64,000 bases of DNA, taken from assembly GCF_000348985.1 (NCBI RefSeq), contig NC_035925.1, forward strand, positions 1 to 64,000. The letters run 5' to 3'. Numbering within the stretch: position 1 is the stretch's first letter; every line of letters starts with the position of its first letter. Shown here one piece after another: positions 49,020 through 60,525 of this stretch. The notes beneath the pieces were generated by a model. The model saw nothing but the letters and a program-made list of their open reading frames with translations. It was not told where the DNA came from and did no database searches. The position numbers and the translations under genes are program-made. This DNA is from Huiozyma naganishii CBS 8797. Taxonomy: Eukaryota > Ascomycota > Saccharomycetes > Saccharomycetales > Saccharomycetaceae.

Positions 49020-51365
49020 TTAACCTTCCGTTGGGAAGACCTGCAAGGCGCTCTCGAGCTTCGTGTACATCTCGTCGAGCTCGCCCTGCTCCGTGCTGAG
49101 CACGGTGATGGCGCCGCCCGCGCCGAGGCGCCAGTGCGCGCCGCCGTCGTGCGTGTACATGCAGCGGATGTTCACGGACCAGTCGCCGCTGCCGTTGAGG
49201 GACCAGTAGCCTGTGACGCCGCTGTAGACACCGCGCTGGCCTGGCCCCGGTGCTGTGGAGCCGTTGAGGTGCTGCTCCAGCTCGTCTTGTAGTAATTGTA
49301 CGGTGATTTTCTTCGGGCCCCCGTCATGGACCCAGACGGGGAGAGAGTGGTGCAAGATGTCCAGGCCGGAGTAAGCTGACTGAGACAGGCCGTACGCCTT
49401 GACAACGCTGACCAGCTGGTACACGGTCGCGTACTCCTCGACGGTCATGAACTCCTCGACGCGTACGTCGGGGAGAAGCTCGTACAGGTCGTTGCGGATC
49501 AGGTCCAGGATCATCAAGTTCTCGCCGAACTCCTTTGGAGTCTTGAGGATTTCAGTGGCGCGTGCTCGGTCCATCTGCGGGGATTTCCGCACGGTGCCCT
49601 TGATGGGACGCAACTCGCACGTGTCGTTGTCCCACTTGAGAAACCGTTCTGGAGAACTGCTGATCAGGCAAAGTTGTGGGACCGGGAGGCCCGCATCGCT
49701 GCAAAGGTCGTTGAATTGGAAGAAACTGGCAAAGGGTGCAGGGTTACGCTGCACAAGCACTTGGAAGATGCGCCAGGGGTCCACGGTGGGGGTGCTTGGT
49801 GTGACTAGTGTCTGCGTCGTTAGACAGATCTCGTACGAGTCCCCGCGGTGCATGTACTCTTGGCATTTACGGAACGCCTCGCCGTACTGAGACTTGTCCG
49901 GCATCTTCACATCGTATGTAACCTTCTCAGGTAGTTCCTGTGGCCACGCCAAGTCCTCATCCACCCAGGACGAGTCAGCGAAGATATCGGCAATATCGTC
50001 AGGGAAACACGAGGACCCATCGCTGCCCACAGAGATGAGAAATATTCTGCCCTGCAGATGGTCCACAAGGATACTGTTTTCGATGTACACAAGTTTCGCG
50101 TCCGGTGTCGGGGCACCCTCCAGTTCAAGAGTAGGTTTCTTCACATAGAGACCCATCTCGTATCCTAATATACCGACAAGCCCACCAACAAAGGGTAAGT
50201 CCGTACGGAAGTTGCATTGCAGTCTGGGTTCCATGAACTGACCAAGGGTACCCCAAAATTGCGTCTTGTCTTGGCCAATTACTTGTAAGAGCGGTGTGTT
50301 CGTCCCTTTAGTCAGATTTTGATGTAACGATTCGTGGGTGAGCCCGTCAGCTTGCCATCCGTGTACTGTGGTCTTGCCAAGGGACTCGTAATGCGTGAAA
50401 ACTTGCGAGTTTTCGTTCGGTAGCGCAATGATTGACCATTCGCCCCTGTTAGCAGATATGTTAGACGACGCGAGGATGAATTTGTCACCCTTGATCTTGT
50501 CAGCTAGTTTCAAAGTCACCTGTGCACAATCCTTGTACTTCGGATCTTGGTACTCCCTAATGCAAATATCCTGGGACCCAGGAGATGGTAGTGCCAAACG
50601 GCTCTTGACAAAGATGGGGGTTCTGTCAATGGTTTCAGCGAGTTGTTCCAATTGTGTAGCCATTCTGACACGGCTCCCCAGCTTGCATTGGTACCGTTGG
50701 GTCCTGTTATGGTTCCAATCATGCGCAATACCGAGGAAGTTCTGGATCAGTAGTCCGCCAAATTGTGAGCAGCAGGACTCCGGATGGTACTGCACACCGT
50801 ACCAGGGAAGGTCACCCACCTGTGCGGCCATAAGCAACTCACCGTTCTCATCGTGGGTAATAGCTAGTGGACAGACCCCCTCTTCGATGCTTGCGTTGTC
50901 CATGAGCACATGCAGCGAGTGGTACCGTGTGGATTTGAACTGCTCGGGGTATCCCTTGAACAGCGCTGAGCTGACACCTTTACTGGAAAGTTCGATATCG
51001 TACACTTGTCCATGCTTGATGATGTCCAGTTCCTGAATCCTCTCTGGGCCCAGTCTTGAGTAGCACATAGCTTGGAACCCGAGACAGATGCCCAGGATTG
51101 GTACATTCGCGGCAACATCGCTTCTAAACAGCTCTTCAATGATACCAATGTCTTTGCACCCGTTCCGTGGGTTCCCAGGCCCTGGACCGACTACAATACA
51201 GTCAAACAAACTCAAAAGGGGCAGAAGCCCGTCCAGACTGGCAAACGTATCGTTGTGGATCGTGGTAACCGTAATGGGACCTTGCTGTTCCAACAGTCTC
51301 ACGACGTTGTACGTGAACGAGTCATAGGAGTCAATGAACAGGATGTCGATTCTGGAGTCCATCAA
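49020..51365 (-). CDS. ABZ1: Abz1, 4-amino-4-deoxychorismate (ADC) synthase
   Basis: This 781-residue bifunctional enzyme (S. cerevisiae 787) makes ADC from chorismate and glutamine for p-aminobenzoate and folate synthesis; Abz2 then releases PABA. The N-terminal class I amidotransferase has GPGPGNPRNG, the nucleophile loop LGICLGFQA with C94, and the His/Glu pair in VQYHPES near 190. The C-terminal chorismate-binding domain shows PAPFASFFQF, ISSSPERFLKW, IKGTVRKS, ENLMILDLIRNDLYELL and GAGGAITVLSTEQGE. Fusion in one chain is normal for fungi. It is divergent from HUB1. Confidence 0.97.
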   Translation of the reverse strand: MMDSRIDILFIDSYDSFTYNVVRLLEQQGPITVTTIHNDTFASLDGLLPLLSLFDCIVVGPGPGNPRNGCKDIGIIEELFRSDVAANVPILGICLGFQAMCYSRLGPERIQELDIIKHGQVYDIELSSKGVSSALFKGYPEQFKSTRYHSLHVLMDNASIEEGVCPLAITHDENGELLMAAQVGDLPWYGVQYHPESCCSQFGGLLIQNFLGIAHDWNHNRTQRYQCKLGSRVRMATQLEQLAETIDRTPIFVKSRLALPSPGSQDICIREYQDPKYKDCAQVTLKLADKIKGDKFILASSNISANRGEWSIIALPNENSQVFTHYESLGKTTVHGWQADGLTHESLHQNLTKGTNTPLLQVIGQDKTQFWGTLGQFMEPRLQCNFRTDLPFVGGLVGILGYEMGLYVKKPTLELEGAPTPDAKLVYIENSILVDHLQGRIFLISVGSDGSSCFPDDIADIFADSSWVDEDLAWPQELPEKVTYDVKMPDKSQYGEAFRKCQEYMHRGDSYEICLTTQTLVTPSTPTVDPWRIFQVLVQRNPAPFASFFQFNDLCSDAGLPVPQLCLISSSPERFLKWDNDTCELRPIKGTVRKSPQMDRARATEILKTPKEFGENLMILDLIRNDLYELLPDVRVEEFMTVEEYATVYQLVSVVKAYGLSQSAYSGLDILHHSLPVWVHDGGPKKITVQLLQDELEQHLNGSTAPGPGQRGVYSGVTGYWSLNGSGDWSVNIRCMYTHDGGAHWRLGAGGAITVLSTEQGELDEMYTKLESALQVFPTEG

Positions 51366-51603
51366 AGCAGGCTCAGGAAGGATTACTACCGTAGTAAGAG
51401 GATACTAGTCAGGAAATGCAGCCGCTACTGGAGAGCTGTAACAGATGTTGTTGTTTTGTTTTGCCGCGCTTCTAATTGCAGTCCACTATGTTTTCTGTTT
51501 TAATGGTAACTTTGAATCAATGAGGGACGGTGAACATAAAGATAAGAATCTTGCTGGTGCCGAGACCAAGAACCTGGAATCTGACACTGGAGGAACAGGA
51601 GTG

Positions 51604-51825
51604 ATGCTGGAAGTGCTAGTCAATGACCGTTTGGGGAAGAAATTGCGGGTCAAGTGCCTTGAGGAAGACTCTGTGGGCGATTTCAAGAAAGTTGTCGCTG
51701 TGCAGCTGGGTGTAATGCCCGGCAAGATCGTGCTGCAGAAGGGCGGGGTGGTGTTGAAGGACCATATCACGCTGATGGACTACGAGGTCCATGAGGGGAC
51801 AAACCTGGAGTTGTACTACTTGTGA
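51604..51825 (+). CDS. HUB1: Hub1, ubiquitin-like splicing modifier (UBL5)
   Basis: The 73-residue ubiquitin-like protein has exactly the S. cerevisiae length and ends in a double tyrosine plus one residue (LELYYL) in place of Gly-Gly, so it works by non-covalent binding, notably to Snu66 in the spliceosome, where it helps use of weak 5' splice sites. It starts [19 protein letters not shown]. The frame is open 53 codons further upstream to an ATG at 51445 with a hydrophobic, signal-like beginning; I take the inner ATG as the real start. Confidence 0.96.
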   Translation: MLEVLVNDRLGKKLRVKCLEEDSVGDFKKVVAVQLGVMPGKIVLQKGGVVLKDHITLMDYEVHEGTNLELYYL

Positions 51826-52000
51826 CCCTGCAAGATGGGGTTTGATGGGGAAAAGGATGGTACGTAGCCGTATGCTACATTACTTTATTTATGACGCTAA
51901 TATGTGAATGTAGTCTGTAGATAGAGATTAATGTCGCCTAGACGTTGAGTAGTCTATTGTGCTGCCGGTGAGGTTTACGCACTTGCTTTTTACCCCTGGT

Positions 52001-53215
52001 TCAAAGAAAGTATTCCACTCTTCTCCCGGATGCTGATTGGGCCTGGTATGTGTCTGAGAACACGTCGATATCTCGCGACTGTAGGTTGCTGTCGATATTA
52101 GTACCAATCTCACTCAGTGAGTCACCCGCAATGTTGTCCCCCTCAAAGTAATCCGAAACTACTTTTGTAATGCTACTACCACCCCCAGTGCCGGCAGGGA
52201 CACTAGGATTGTTCAGGTACGAAATAGTTTCTGGCGCCTCGCCAAATACGTTGAAGTAATAATCGTCCTTGCTGTACAACTCGAGTATCGAAGCATTGTT
52301 CCCACACCGATAGCAATAGTTTGGAGCAGACCACACCGTCGTCACAAGCCCACCAAAGTATATCTGGTAACCCTCATTGCACAACTGGTGTGCCCTGTAG
52401 ATCCGCGACATGTCATTCATTCTGAGGAATTTCTCTACGACGCTCTTCCCAAAAGTGTAGCCGGCACCTCTCGGCGAGACTTGGAAGTGCTGCGAGGTAT
52501 CGAGAAGGAAGTCCTGCTGGCTGTCAAAACTGTTTCTGCCGCTCACCAACCCAGCGCTGTTATCCCCATTATTCTCCTCTGGATCTGACCACACGAGATC
52601 TGCCATTGCTCCATCATGCGGTATCTCTCGGAACCTGTCGATGATACGGATCTGATCGATCGTTTGCACATTGGGAGACAGCCCGCCGTGGACGCAGAAT
52701 ATCTCGTCGTCGATAATGCAACAGAGGACAAGGTAATCGAACATATCTGTCAGGTACTGCCATACTCTGGAATCCGGGCCATATTTGTTCAGACACTCTG
52801 TATAGAACCCGTAACTCTGTGTGATCTGCCGCGATTCGTGGTTGCCCCTCAGTAGATGAATTCTATTTGGGTACCGCAGCTTCAGCGTCACAAGCAGCGT
52901 TATCGTCTCAACACTGTACAGTCCCCTATCAACGTAGTCCCCAAGGAATAAGTAATTTGTGTCCGGTATTCTCCCCCCAATCTTGAACATCTCCAGCATG
53001 TCGTGAAACTGGCCGTGCATGTCACCTACCACTGTAACGGGAGTGCTGATGTGAATAACATTAGATTCCTTCACCAACATCTCCTTCAATTTAAAGCACA
53101 GCGCCTGTATCGTGATTTCAGGCAACAATTGGCCCTTATACAAGTGCTCCAAGCATTGATCCAACTCCATCTGGGGCGTAGCGTGTGTCTGTATGCTGTT
53201 GGCGCGCACCTCCAC
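52001..53215 (-). CDS. PPG1: Ppg1, PP2A-like serine/threonine phosphatase
   Basis: This 404-residue phosphatase (S. cerevisiae 368) is linked to glycogen accumulation and, with the Far complex, to Atg32 dephosphorylation and mitophagy control. Metal-site motifs are intact: [24 protein letters not shown], and later HGGLSPN and [12 protein letters not shown]. The C-terminus ends YFL, the leucine that is carboxymethylated in PP2A-type enzymes. Additional length lies in a Ser/Asn/Asp-rich insert near 215-235 ([17 protein letters not shown]) and the segment before the C-terminus. It is divergent from SSK2. Confidence 0.95.
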   Translation of the reverse strand: MEVRANSIQTHATPQMELDQCLEHLYKGQLLPEITIQALCFKLKEMLVKESNVIHISTPVTVVGDMHGQFHDMLEMFKIGGRIPDTNYLFLGDYVDRGLYSVETITLLVTLKLRYPNRIHLLRGNHESRQITQSYGFYTECLNKYGPDSRVWQYLTDMFDYLVLCCIIDDEIFCVHGGLSPNVQTIDQIRIIDRFREIPHDGAMADLVWSDPEENNGDNSAGLVSGRNSFDSQQDFLLDTSQHFQVSPRGAGYTFGKSVVEKFLRMNDMSRIYRAHQLCNEGYQIYFGGLVTTVWSAPNYCYRCGNNASILELYSKDDYYFNVFGEAPETISYLNNPSVPAGTGGGSSITKVVSDYFEGDNIAGDSLSEIGTNIDSNLQSRDIDVFSDTYQAQSASGRRVEYFL

Positions 53216-53458
53216 AGTTCTCGATAGGAAAGTACTCAGATATAAGATGTAACAGTCCCCAGTGAGTCACCTAGCAAGACAATGCACTACAAATCAGAGG
53301 AGTCGCACTCTCGTTTTGTCTTGACAGTACTTCCCTCGGTCAAATTACAGATTCAAACGTGAAGATATTTTAAAGAACACTAACTTGGATACTGGGGTGT
53401 GTCTCGGACGAACGAAGCATTGGAACGGGTTAAGACAGGCAGTAGTTCGCGCGTACAC

Positions 53459-56400
53459 ATGTCTTCCGGTGACTACTTTGGGTTTAACCCGGCGGATCAA
53501 CATGCTGAGCAACCAGACAGGGATGCAGGTCATCCAACTCGATCGCAGCAGCAGCAGCAGCAGCTACGACTTGCCCACTTTAACCCAAGCGGCAGTTCGA
53601 ACCTCGACGAGAGCAGGAGATCTAGAGCCAATTCGGCCACGCAATCGAGATCGCAGTCGGACACCAGGAAACCTATGCAGGATCCTGTACTCTCCAGTCC
53701 GTTGGACAATTTCAAATGGGACGTCACAGGCAACAAACAGCCATATCCCAAACAGCAAATCCAGCCACATCATATTCACTCACTGGGACCTCGAAGCCCA
53801 GGAGCCCCCTCAGGCTCCAACATGTCCATTATGCCAACGGGCGCGAGCAACTTGGTCAGATCTCCAAACGCAACGAGCAGTGTAAGTCATGGAAACGCAG
53901 CCGGTGCTTTAAACAGCGATTATTTGGTACAAAGGCACCCAGGAAACTCTCCAGGTCTGCAACCGCTTGGCGGGATTTCAAGCTCTGCTCAATCGTACCA
54001 CAGTTCATCTTCTACTGGGTCTTCAGCAAGATCTAGTAGGCGACCCTCTGTAGTTGCAGCCGGGGGATCTCTATCAAAGTTCACCGCTCAACAGCAGCAA
54101 TTACCACCAATCAAAACAGTAGGAAGCGCGGGGAGGAGTATAAGCGGTCCATCGAATAACGGAACACCTACGGGTGCAACTGCCGCCATCTCTGTAAAGG
54201 ATAAAAGGCACCACGATTCAAACACTACCGTCTTGATTTCTCCAGAGATGGCATCCTCATTGAACACACTTAGCTCCTTGACAGCATCAACCTTGGCGCC
54301 TACATCTTCGAGCACACCAAAACACCACGAAAGATCAATGGTTAACAAGGGTCCCTCGAGTGTTTCTGGTGCAGGCAGTTCGGTTAGTCTCAGATCCTTC
54401 AAGAAACAATACATTTTGAATGAACAGCTGTATTTAGAAAGAATGAAGAATAGAATACATGACGATGATTATTACACAAGGGGGATTGTTCCCACTAATG
54501 ATAGTGAGGAAGATTTTGATCTCGAGGTAGATGATATTTATGACATTCAAAACAGTAGTGCCAGCATCAACAAAGCCAACGATACAGAGAATTTTGGAAT
54601 CAACTTCTTTACGACCAATGATCTAAATAAAGACTCGAGATATTACAATCTGAGCATTGGTGGATCCGAAAACCTTCTTAGCATTAGTTCTACTTTCCTG
54701 TTGCATAAATTGGCATGGCTGAAGAACAGTAACCCAAAAATGGAACAGTCCATAGAGGAAATCAATGAGCAATTGAAGAATATCCAAGTTCGCGGAAATA
54801 ATGACATAATTGCCACTAACTTAGGGATCTGTATGGAGGAGCTGTTCCAAGATCCTACGATAATGGAAAGGTTTGAATGGCAAACGATGTTGATTAACGT
54901 TTTGAAGGGAGATATCGTTAGAAGTGAAAAGACAAAGATTGCTAACGAGAATACAGCAATTGGATTGGACAAAGAAAGGGCAGATAATATATGGGTGGAA
55001 CTGAGGGCCTGGATGAACGGTCGGACTGTGGAAGATCAAAAAAAGTGCCTAACATTGTTAAGAAACTCTTCAGATTCGGTATTCAAAGAAGTAATGGAAT
55101 TCAAAGTGTCGGAAGATGCTACTTTCGATGAACACGAAGTTGCAATTAACACCTTATTGGAAAAGTATTTTAAAGTGCTTACCTTTTGGCCTAACATGAA
55201 GAAAATGCAAATTGATAAACCGATAACAAAAACCGGTGACTTTAATTTGAGAATTGAAACGCTGGTTAGTTGGGCCAGCATCAAGCTACATTTGGAAAAC
55301 GAAATTACGAAACTAGCCAAATGGACGCGCTTAGAAAATTTGAATTCTATTTTATTGGAAGATCCGCCTGATGAAATCAAGGAAACAAAGAAGCAATTTG
55401 CGGAACAGATTATGAAAGAGAAAGACATTGAAACTATATTTCAAAAGAAAATTTTCTTTCCACTCGCTCCTTGGATTCTGAAGGCCAAAGTATTCTCTAT
55501 TAAGGCACAGAAATTAATCCAAGAGTTGAATTTGGATATGCCTAATGATAGATTGGAAGTGCTTTTGCTCTTTCCGATGGTTCTATTGAAAGAAATCATA
55601 TCCGTGAGAATAGCATATGCTAAGAAATTACAAAATCCAACTATGATGATGATTGATCAAATGATTGAAGACTTTTCATCATACATTCGCCTTTCGGTGC
55701 AATTGAAATCTACACTGGATAACTACAGACAAGGCTGGCAAATGGAACTACCTTCTGATCCCAATTTTGATAAAGTAATAATCGAGGGTATCAAATACCT
55801 GTTCATTCTTTTACAACTGAAAATTCTAGACGGTACAACAAAGACGTTCAGGACTTCGAAGGAACCCGAGATTCTGTTGAAATATTGGGATGATTTGAAG
55901 AACGTCGGCTATTACATCAATGGCGCTGGTAAAGTAATATCCGTGGGTTTCAGTAAGTTGACTCTAAGGTTACTACATCGCTTACACTCTTATCTGCTAC
56001 AAGAACAAAATAGTCCACCTACACTAAAAAGCGCTAATGACGGAGAACGTTGGCTAACACAGATCTTTGAAAATCTAGGATCCATGAAGCGGAAATTGAA
56101 TAGGTTTACGAACGTTTTGACTAAGGCTTTTCAGAATTCCATAAATTACAAAATTGAGAACTATGAGCGTCTAGTAAACGGCCTGATAGAAACGGACCAT
56201 TTTCTGATCTATTCGGGCGGTGAACTAGAAAACAATGGTGTTTACCTTGTGGCAAGTAGGGAACTTCTTGGTGTAACTGATGCCGAAATATTTAAGATTT
56301 TGGACAGCACCAATATAGGCTGTGATTTGATTCCAAAATTGGATATCAAGAATAGTTTGACAATTTACAACGCAATCGAGATAGAAAATGACGACAATTC

Positions 56401-58429
56401 CACCATTGCTCAAAGTCACGATAAAGACGGCGTGCCATATCATTCGATAGAAACCAGATCGTTCTCACACCACCGTGGAAATCTATATTCCCAAAACACA
56501 CACAATACGAGTCAGTATCACGGGTTAGTTGATACCAAGCGTGGATCGAATAGCCCAATTAATGCTCAAAGTGAGAATGAGCAGGAAATTCTGGACTTAG
56601 AGTTTGAATTACAGTCCCTGGGATATCTGTTAGTACTGTATCCCAGCGACCCCATAATATGGGAAGGTAAAATTTTCAACCTTTCCGAACAAACAAGGAT
56701 AAAATTCGACAGTTTTTTCTCGAAAAATCCCATGGGTACGATGACGCTGATTAGTGAGGGGTCCAGTTATGCCTTAGAGTACCAATTTGATCGATTCCAA
56801 CAAATTGCTGGTTTGTCGGCTTCTTTCTTGGAGAAGAGGTGTTTACTAGATGCCGTGGAAAACTCTTTGCAAAGAGTAAACAAGGCATATTTTGGTTGCA
56901 CCTATAGCATGTTAAGGGATTATCCTAAGCTCGTCACCACCTTCAAAAAATGTTCTCCTTCCACTGAAGTATTAAATGGTATATTTCTGTTTTGCCGAGA
57001 CTTTGGTCGTAACTTTTTGAGGAATAACATTGCCAACGGTGAAAAGAAATCGCTGATTATACTGCTGATGGTTGAGGTAAGTGTTTCGTGGTTGAAATTT
57101 TTAACAGATGAATGTGATCCTAGCGACCATAGAACATTTAGGTGGTGTGTCACAGCTATGGAATTTGCCATGCAAATGATAAGTGGATGGAATGTTTTGG
57201 CGTTAAATGAATCCCAGTTTAAGTCTTTGAAACAGAAAATATCTGCATGTATGTCCTTGTTGATTTCACATTTCGATGTTATGGGAGCAAGGGCTGTTGA
57301 GGTCGAAAAGATGAATCAGCAATTGAGACCCAGTACTGACATTGATGATGACTTCGATGTTGACGCTATCTTACAGGTCAACTCTGAGTTAAGAATGAAG
57401 ACAATTGCCCATTTAGAAGAGAGCATTACGAGAAACCCACATCAAATTGGTAAAGTTTTGGATGATACGGAACAGGGCAACAAGTATCTCTCATCCTTGG
57501 CATCGTCTATATCCAATGTTTCTATTAGATGGCAAAAAAGAAAGTATGTTGGTGGTGGTACTTTTGGTTCTGTTTATTCAGCAGTAAATTTGGACAATGG
57601 TGATATTCTGGCGGTTAAAGAGATCAAAATTCAAGATAGTAAAGCCATGGAAAAGATCTTTCCTTCTGTGAAAGAGGAAATGAGCGTGATGGAGATGTTG
57701 AATCATCCAAACATTATCCAGTACTACGGTGTGGAAGTTCATAGAGATAAGGTGAATATATTCATGGAATATTGTGAAGGTGGTTCATTGGCCAGTTTGC
57801 TGGAGCATGGAAGAATTGAAGACGAAATGGTGACGCAGGTTTATACCTTAGAGTTACTCGAAGGGTTAGCTTACTTGCACGAATCTGGCATAGTTCACCG
57901 AGACATCAAACCGGAGAACATTTTGCTGGATTTCAACGGTATTATAAAGTATGTCGATTTCGGTGCTGCTAGGAAAATTGCTAGTAATGAAACGAAGATA
58001 CGTACCGCCGGATCGGGATCCTCCCCCGGAACGTCCTCATCTACGGACAATCTCCGTGATATGATTGGTACCCCAATGTACATGGCACCGGAGACAATTA
58101 CAGGTTCCAAAACTAAGGGTTCCTTTGGTGTTGACGATGTCTGGTCCTTAGGCTGTGTTGTGCTAGAGATGGTTACTGGCAGGCGGCCTTGGTCTAATTT
58201 GGACAACGAATGGGCTATCATGTACCACGTCGCCGCTGGTCATATTCCGCAACTACCTGCAAAAGATGAGATAAGTGAAGCTGGTGCAAAGTTTTTCAAG
58301 CGCTGCCTAGTATACGATCCTAACAAACGTGCCACCGCTGTAGAACTTTTAATGGATCCATGGATTGTGGACATTCGAGAGGTTGCGTTTGGGACGTCTG
58401 GTTTAGATCCTAGTACAGAAACAAGCTAA
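53459..58429 (+). CDS. SSK2: Ssk2, MAPKKK of the HOG osmostress pathway
   Basis: This 1656-residue kinase (S. cerevisiae 1579) is activated by Ssk1 on osmotic stress and phosphorylates Pbs2, which activates Hog1. The first ~330 residues are low-complexity (Gln, Ser, Pro rich; CAG run near 53546). A long helical regulatory region follows. The kinase domain is at about 1360-1640: [48 protein letters not shown] and GTPMYMAPE. The start is the ATG at 53459 ([11 protein letters not shown]), which resembles the S. cerevisiae N-terminus; the frame is open upstream without an ATG. The duplicate SSK22 is not in this window. Confidence 0.96.
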   Translation: MSSGDYFGFNPADQHAEQPDRDAGHPTRSQQQQQQLRLAHFNPSGSSNLDESRRSRANSATQSRSQSDTRKPMQDPVLSSPLDNFKWDVTGNKQPYPKQQIQPHHIHSLGPRSPGAPSGSNMSIMPTGASNLVRSPNATSSVSHGNAAGALNSDYLVQRHPGNSPGLQPLGGISSSAQSYHSSSSTGSSARSSRRPSVVAAGGSLSKFTAQQQQLPPIKTVGSAGRSISGPSNNGTPTGATAAISVKDKRHHDSNTTVLISPEMASSLNTLSSLTASTLAPTSSSTPKHHERSMVNKGPSSVSGAGSSVSLRSFKKQYILNEQLYLERMKNRIHDDDYYTRGIVPTNDSEEDFDLEVDDIYDIQNSSASINKANDTENFGINFFTTNDLNKDSRYYNLSIGGSENLLSISSTFLLHKLAWLKNSNPKMEQSIEEINEQLKNIQVRGNNDIIATNLGICMEELFQDPTIMERFEWQTMLINVLKGDIVRSEKTKIANENTAIGLDKERADNIWVELRAWMNGRTVEDQKKCLTLLRNSSDSVFKEVMEFKVSEDATFDEHEVAINTLLEKYFKVLTFWPNMKKMQIDKPITKTGDFNLRIETLVSWASIKLHLENEITKLAKWTRLENLNSILLEDPPDEIKETKKQFAEQIMKEKDIETIFQKKIFFPLAPWILKAKVFSIKAQKLIQELNLDMPNDRLEVLLLFPMVLLKEIISVRIAYAKKLQNPTMMMIDQMIEDFSSYIRLSVQLKSTLDNYRQGWQMELPSDPNFDKVIIEGIKYLFILLQLKILDGTTKTFRTSKEPEILLKYWDDLKNVGYYINGAGKVISVGFSKLTLRLLHRLHSYLLQEQNSPPTLKSANDGERWLTQIFENLGSMKRKLNRFTNVLTKAFQNSINYKIENYERLVNGLIETDHFLIYSGGELENNGVYLVASRELLGVTDAEIFKILDSTNIGCDLIPKLDIKNSLTIYNAIEIENDDNSTIAQSHDKDGVPYHSIETRSFSHHRGNLYSQNTHNTSQYHGLVDTKRGSNSPINAQSENEQEILDLEFELQSLGYLLVLYPSDPIIWEGKIFNLSEQTRIKFDSFFSKNPMGTMTLISEGSSYALEYQFDRFQQIAGLSASFLEKRCLLDAVENSLQRVNKAYFGCTYSMLRDYPKLVTTFKKCSPSTEVLNGIFLFCRDFGRNFLRNNIANGEKKSLIILLMVEVSVSWLKFLTDECDPSDHRTFRWCVTAMEFAMQMISGWNVLALNESQFKSLKQKISACMSLLISHFDVMGARAVEVEKMNQQLRPSTDIDDDFDVDAILQVNSELRMKTIAHLEESITRNPHQIGKVLDDTEQGNKYLSSLASSISNVSIRWQKRKYVGGGTFGSVYSAVNLDNGDILAVKEIKIQDSKAMEKIFPSVKEEMSVMEMLNHPNIIQYYGVEVHRDKVNIFMEYCEGGSLASLLEHGRIEDEMVTQVYTLELLEGLAYLHESGIVHRDIKPENILLDFNGIIKYVDFGAARKIASNETKIRTAGSGSSPGTSSSTDNLRDMIGTPMYMAPETITGSKTKGSFGVDDVWSLGCVVLEMVTGRRPWSNLDNEWAIMYHVAAGHIPQLPAKDEISEAGAKFFKRCLVYDPNKRATAVELLMDPWIVDIREVAFGTSGLDPSTETS

Positions 58430-58618
58430 AGTACTGTTGTAGTATAGATGGAGGGAGGAGAAGAAGAAGAAGAATACGAAAATTGGATTGTACAAATACA
58501 TACGATCCATTGAGAATTGGCGATGTGTAAACTTTTATACTAATCAATCGTTTAAAATATACAAAAATAATTCTATAGATGGCGACATAATTCGATGTCA
58601 TAATAATTTGTTTGCATC

Positions 58619-60316
58619 CTATTTCGAAACCTTCTTGAAGGTGAAGAATACATCACCCTTCTTAAAAGTATGAGAATAGATATCCTTGACAATATCCACG
58701 AAAGTGTTCCCACTTAACAACTCCAATGCAAAAGTAGGAAGATTTTTAAGTTCGTTCAATAGAACAGAACCCAACTGCGCTTCTCCATATTTCTCTGCAA
58801 AGTTTGAAACATATTGGCTGATATACGACACATCAATGCCCGTTAGCATTTGAGTTGTCTGGATAAGCTCCCACTCCGTTTCACTTGTAACACCCAAGTT
58901 TGACTCATACTCGGATGGAGAAGAGCTTTCTGTAATCAAGTAGTCAAATTGCGGCCATTTCTCTTGTAGCTGATCAAGTTCCTCACTTCTGTCATATGTG
59001 ATATTATACCCTGGTAAGTCTAGTTCACCAAATAGAGTTACCCCTGTCATGCAAGGCGCCACAGATATATGAACTACCGCATTGCTGACATTGTTCCTTA
59101 CCACGTATTGGTTGAAATTAACAAGAGCTTCACCACCTGGGTAATTCATGGAGGATACATTTAGGAACAACATTGAGAATGCAAACGATAGAACTGCAGA
59201 TACAGGGAGTAGAGCGAGCATGAAAACGTTCTTCAAACTTTGGACTTTGATGTTTTCCCATAGGTAAGTCGCTGCTGTTGCTCCAAGTGCGAACATTGGT
59301 GGCAGGGCATAAACGATAAATCTCCATTCCTTGTGTGGCTGGAAGGACATTACGAAGATGTGGAAGTACGCCGCCAACGATATGATCTTCAATTCGTTTG
59401 GTGCCACTTTATACCCCAAGTAATTCAAGAACAGAACCGTTGGTGGTAAGAACAGCATTCGCAAGTAGTTCGTAAAGTAAGCTAAGAACGGTTCCGTCCC
59501 CCATCTTGCAGCTTTCCCGCCAATGACATTGAACAAAAAGGCGTCTACCTCAGGGACGCACCAAACGCCCCAGAAATACGAATCGATAGTTAAACTGATA
59601 CCCATACCGAGAACGGCCCCCATAAATCCAAATTTGATAGTGTTGTAGAATGATATCTTTTTGAAGAATAGAGCACCAAGAGCAACACCTAGTGTAACAC
59701 CTCCGACCTCCGATCTGAATATAACTGCCGTCAGTGACAGTAAAAAAATCGCCCATCTATAACGGCCTAACAAAACCCAGCCTAGTGCCACATTGACAAG
59801 GGGCAACGTGACAATGAAGTTGGGTAGTGGTCTTGAACTGTAAAACATCAAATGGAACGATCCAACGATGAATAAAATGAACCAGCTGCCGGCAGACGAA
59901 AATGTGTAAATGTTCTCGGAACTGGACCCTTTCTCCTCGACTTGCTTCTCCACGTCCTTGTCCATAAGTGCTTGTAGGGCGTTCTTCAAGTACACAAACC
60001 CAAGGACATTGAACATACCTATGGTAGATCTAACAAGCAGTTGTGTATCGATCCCTCCTGGAGCAGCACCGAAGAGTGACGAAATCCATACAAACGGTTT
60101 AGTCACGGCAGCCACAACGAGAGCACTAATGAAAGTTCTTGGAACCACACCGGGAAAATTCAGATGGTCGTACTGCGACACATCGAGGATACCGTACTCC
60201 AAAATATCATGGATCGCCTGGATGTTGAAACTCTCCTCCACCTTGGTGTATGGAGCTCTTATCAGATGGACGGAAACTGTCAAAAGCAGAAACGTATCCA
60301 AATACGACCAATGCAT
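58619..60316 (-). CDS. ALG12: Alg12, ER alpha-1,6-mannosyltransferase
   Basis: This 565-residue ER membrane enzyme (S. cerevisiae 551) adds the eighth mannose to the dolichol-linked N-glycan precursor using dolichyl-phosphate mannose. GT22-family features are the N-terminal HLIRAPYTKVEESFN with conserved Glu residues, QYDHLNFPGVVPRT, and about ten membrane segments including the SFQPHKEWRFIVYALP stretch. No KKXX-type ending is obvious (TFKKVSK). I chose the ATG at 60316 (MHWSYLDTF) because it fits the family start; an ATG 12 codons upstream (60352) is in frame. Confidence 0.96.
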   Translation of the reverse strand: MHWSYLDTFLLLTVSVHLIRAPYTKVEESFNIQAIHDILEYGILDVSQYDHLNFPGVVPRTFISALVVAAVTKPFVWISSLFGAAPGGIDTQLLVRSTIGMFNVLGFVYLKNALQALMDKDVEKQVEEKGSSSENIYTFSSAGSWFILFIVGSFHLMFYSSRPLPNFIVTLPLVNVALGWVLLGRYRWAIFLLSLTAVIFRSEVGGVTLGVALGALFFKKISFYNTIKFGFMGAVLGMGISLTIDSYFWGVWCVPEVDAFLFNVIGGKAARWGTEPFLAYFTNYLRMLFLPPTVLFLNYLGYKVAPNELKIISLAAYFHIFVMSFQPHKEWRFIVYALPPMFALGATAATYLWENIKVQSLKNVFMLALLPVSAVLSFAFSMLFLNVSSMNYPGGEALVNFNQYVVRNNVSNAVVHISVAPCMTGVTLFGELDLPGYNITYDRSEELDQLQEKWPQFDYLITESSSPSEYESNLGVTSETEWELIQTTQMLTGIDVSYISQYVSNFAEKYGEAQLGSVLLNELKNLPTFALELLSGNTFVDIVKDIYSHTFKKGDVFFTFKKVSK

Positions 60317-60525
60317 TACTTTCTTGGACTTTGAACCTTGCAATTGCCACAAACGCCAAGTCAGTTGCTTCGTGTAGTGGCCATATACGTTCCCTTCTTG
60401 TCAAGAGAGCTGTCCTTCGGCTGTTAAATATGAAAATTTTTCAATATTAGTTAAGAAGCGAGGTTTCCGATGAGGTTGCGATGTCTTGGCTTCTCTGTTG
60501 CTTTCTGTCGGTATCGTTCTCCAGC

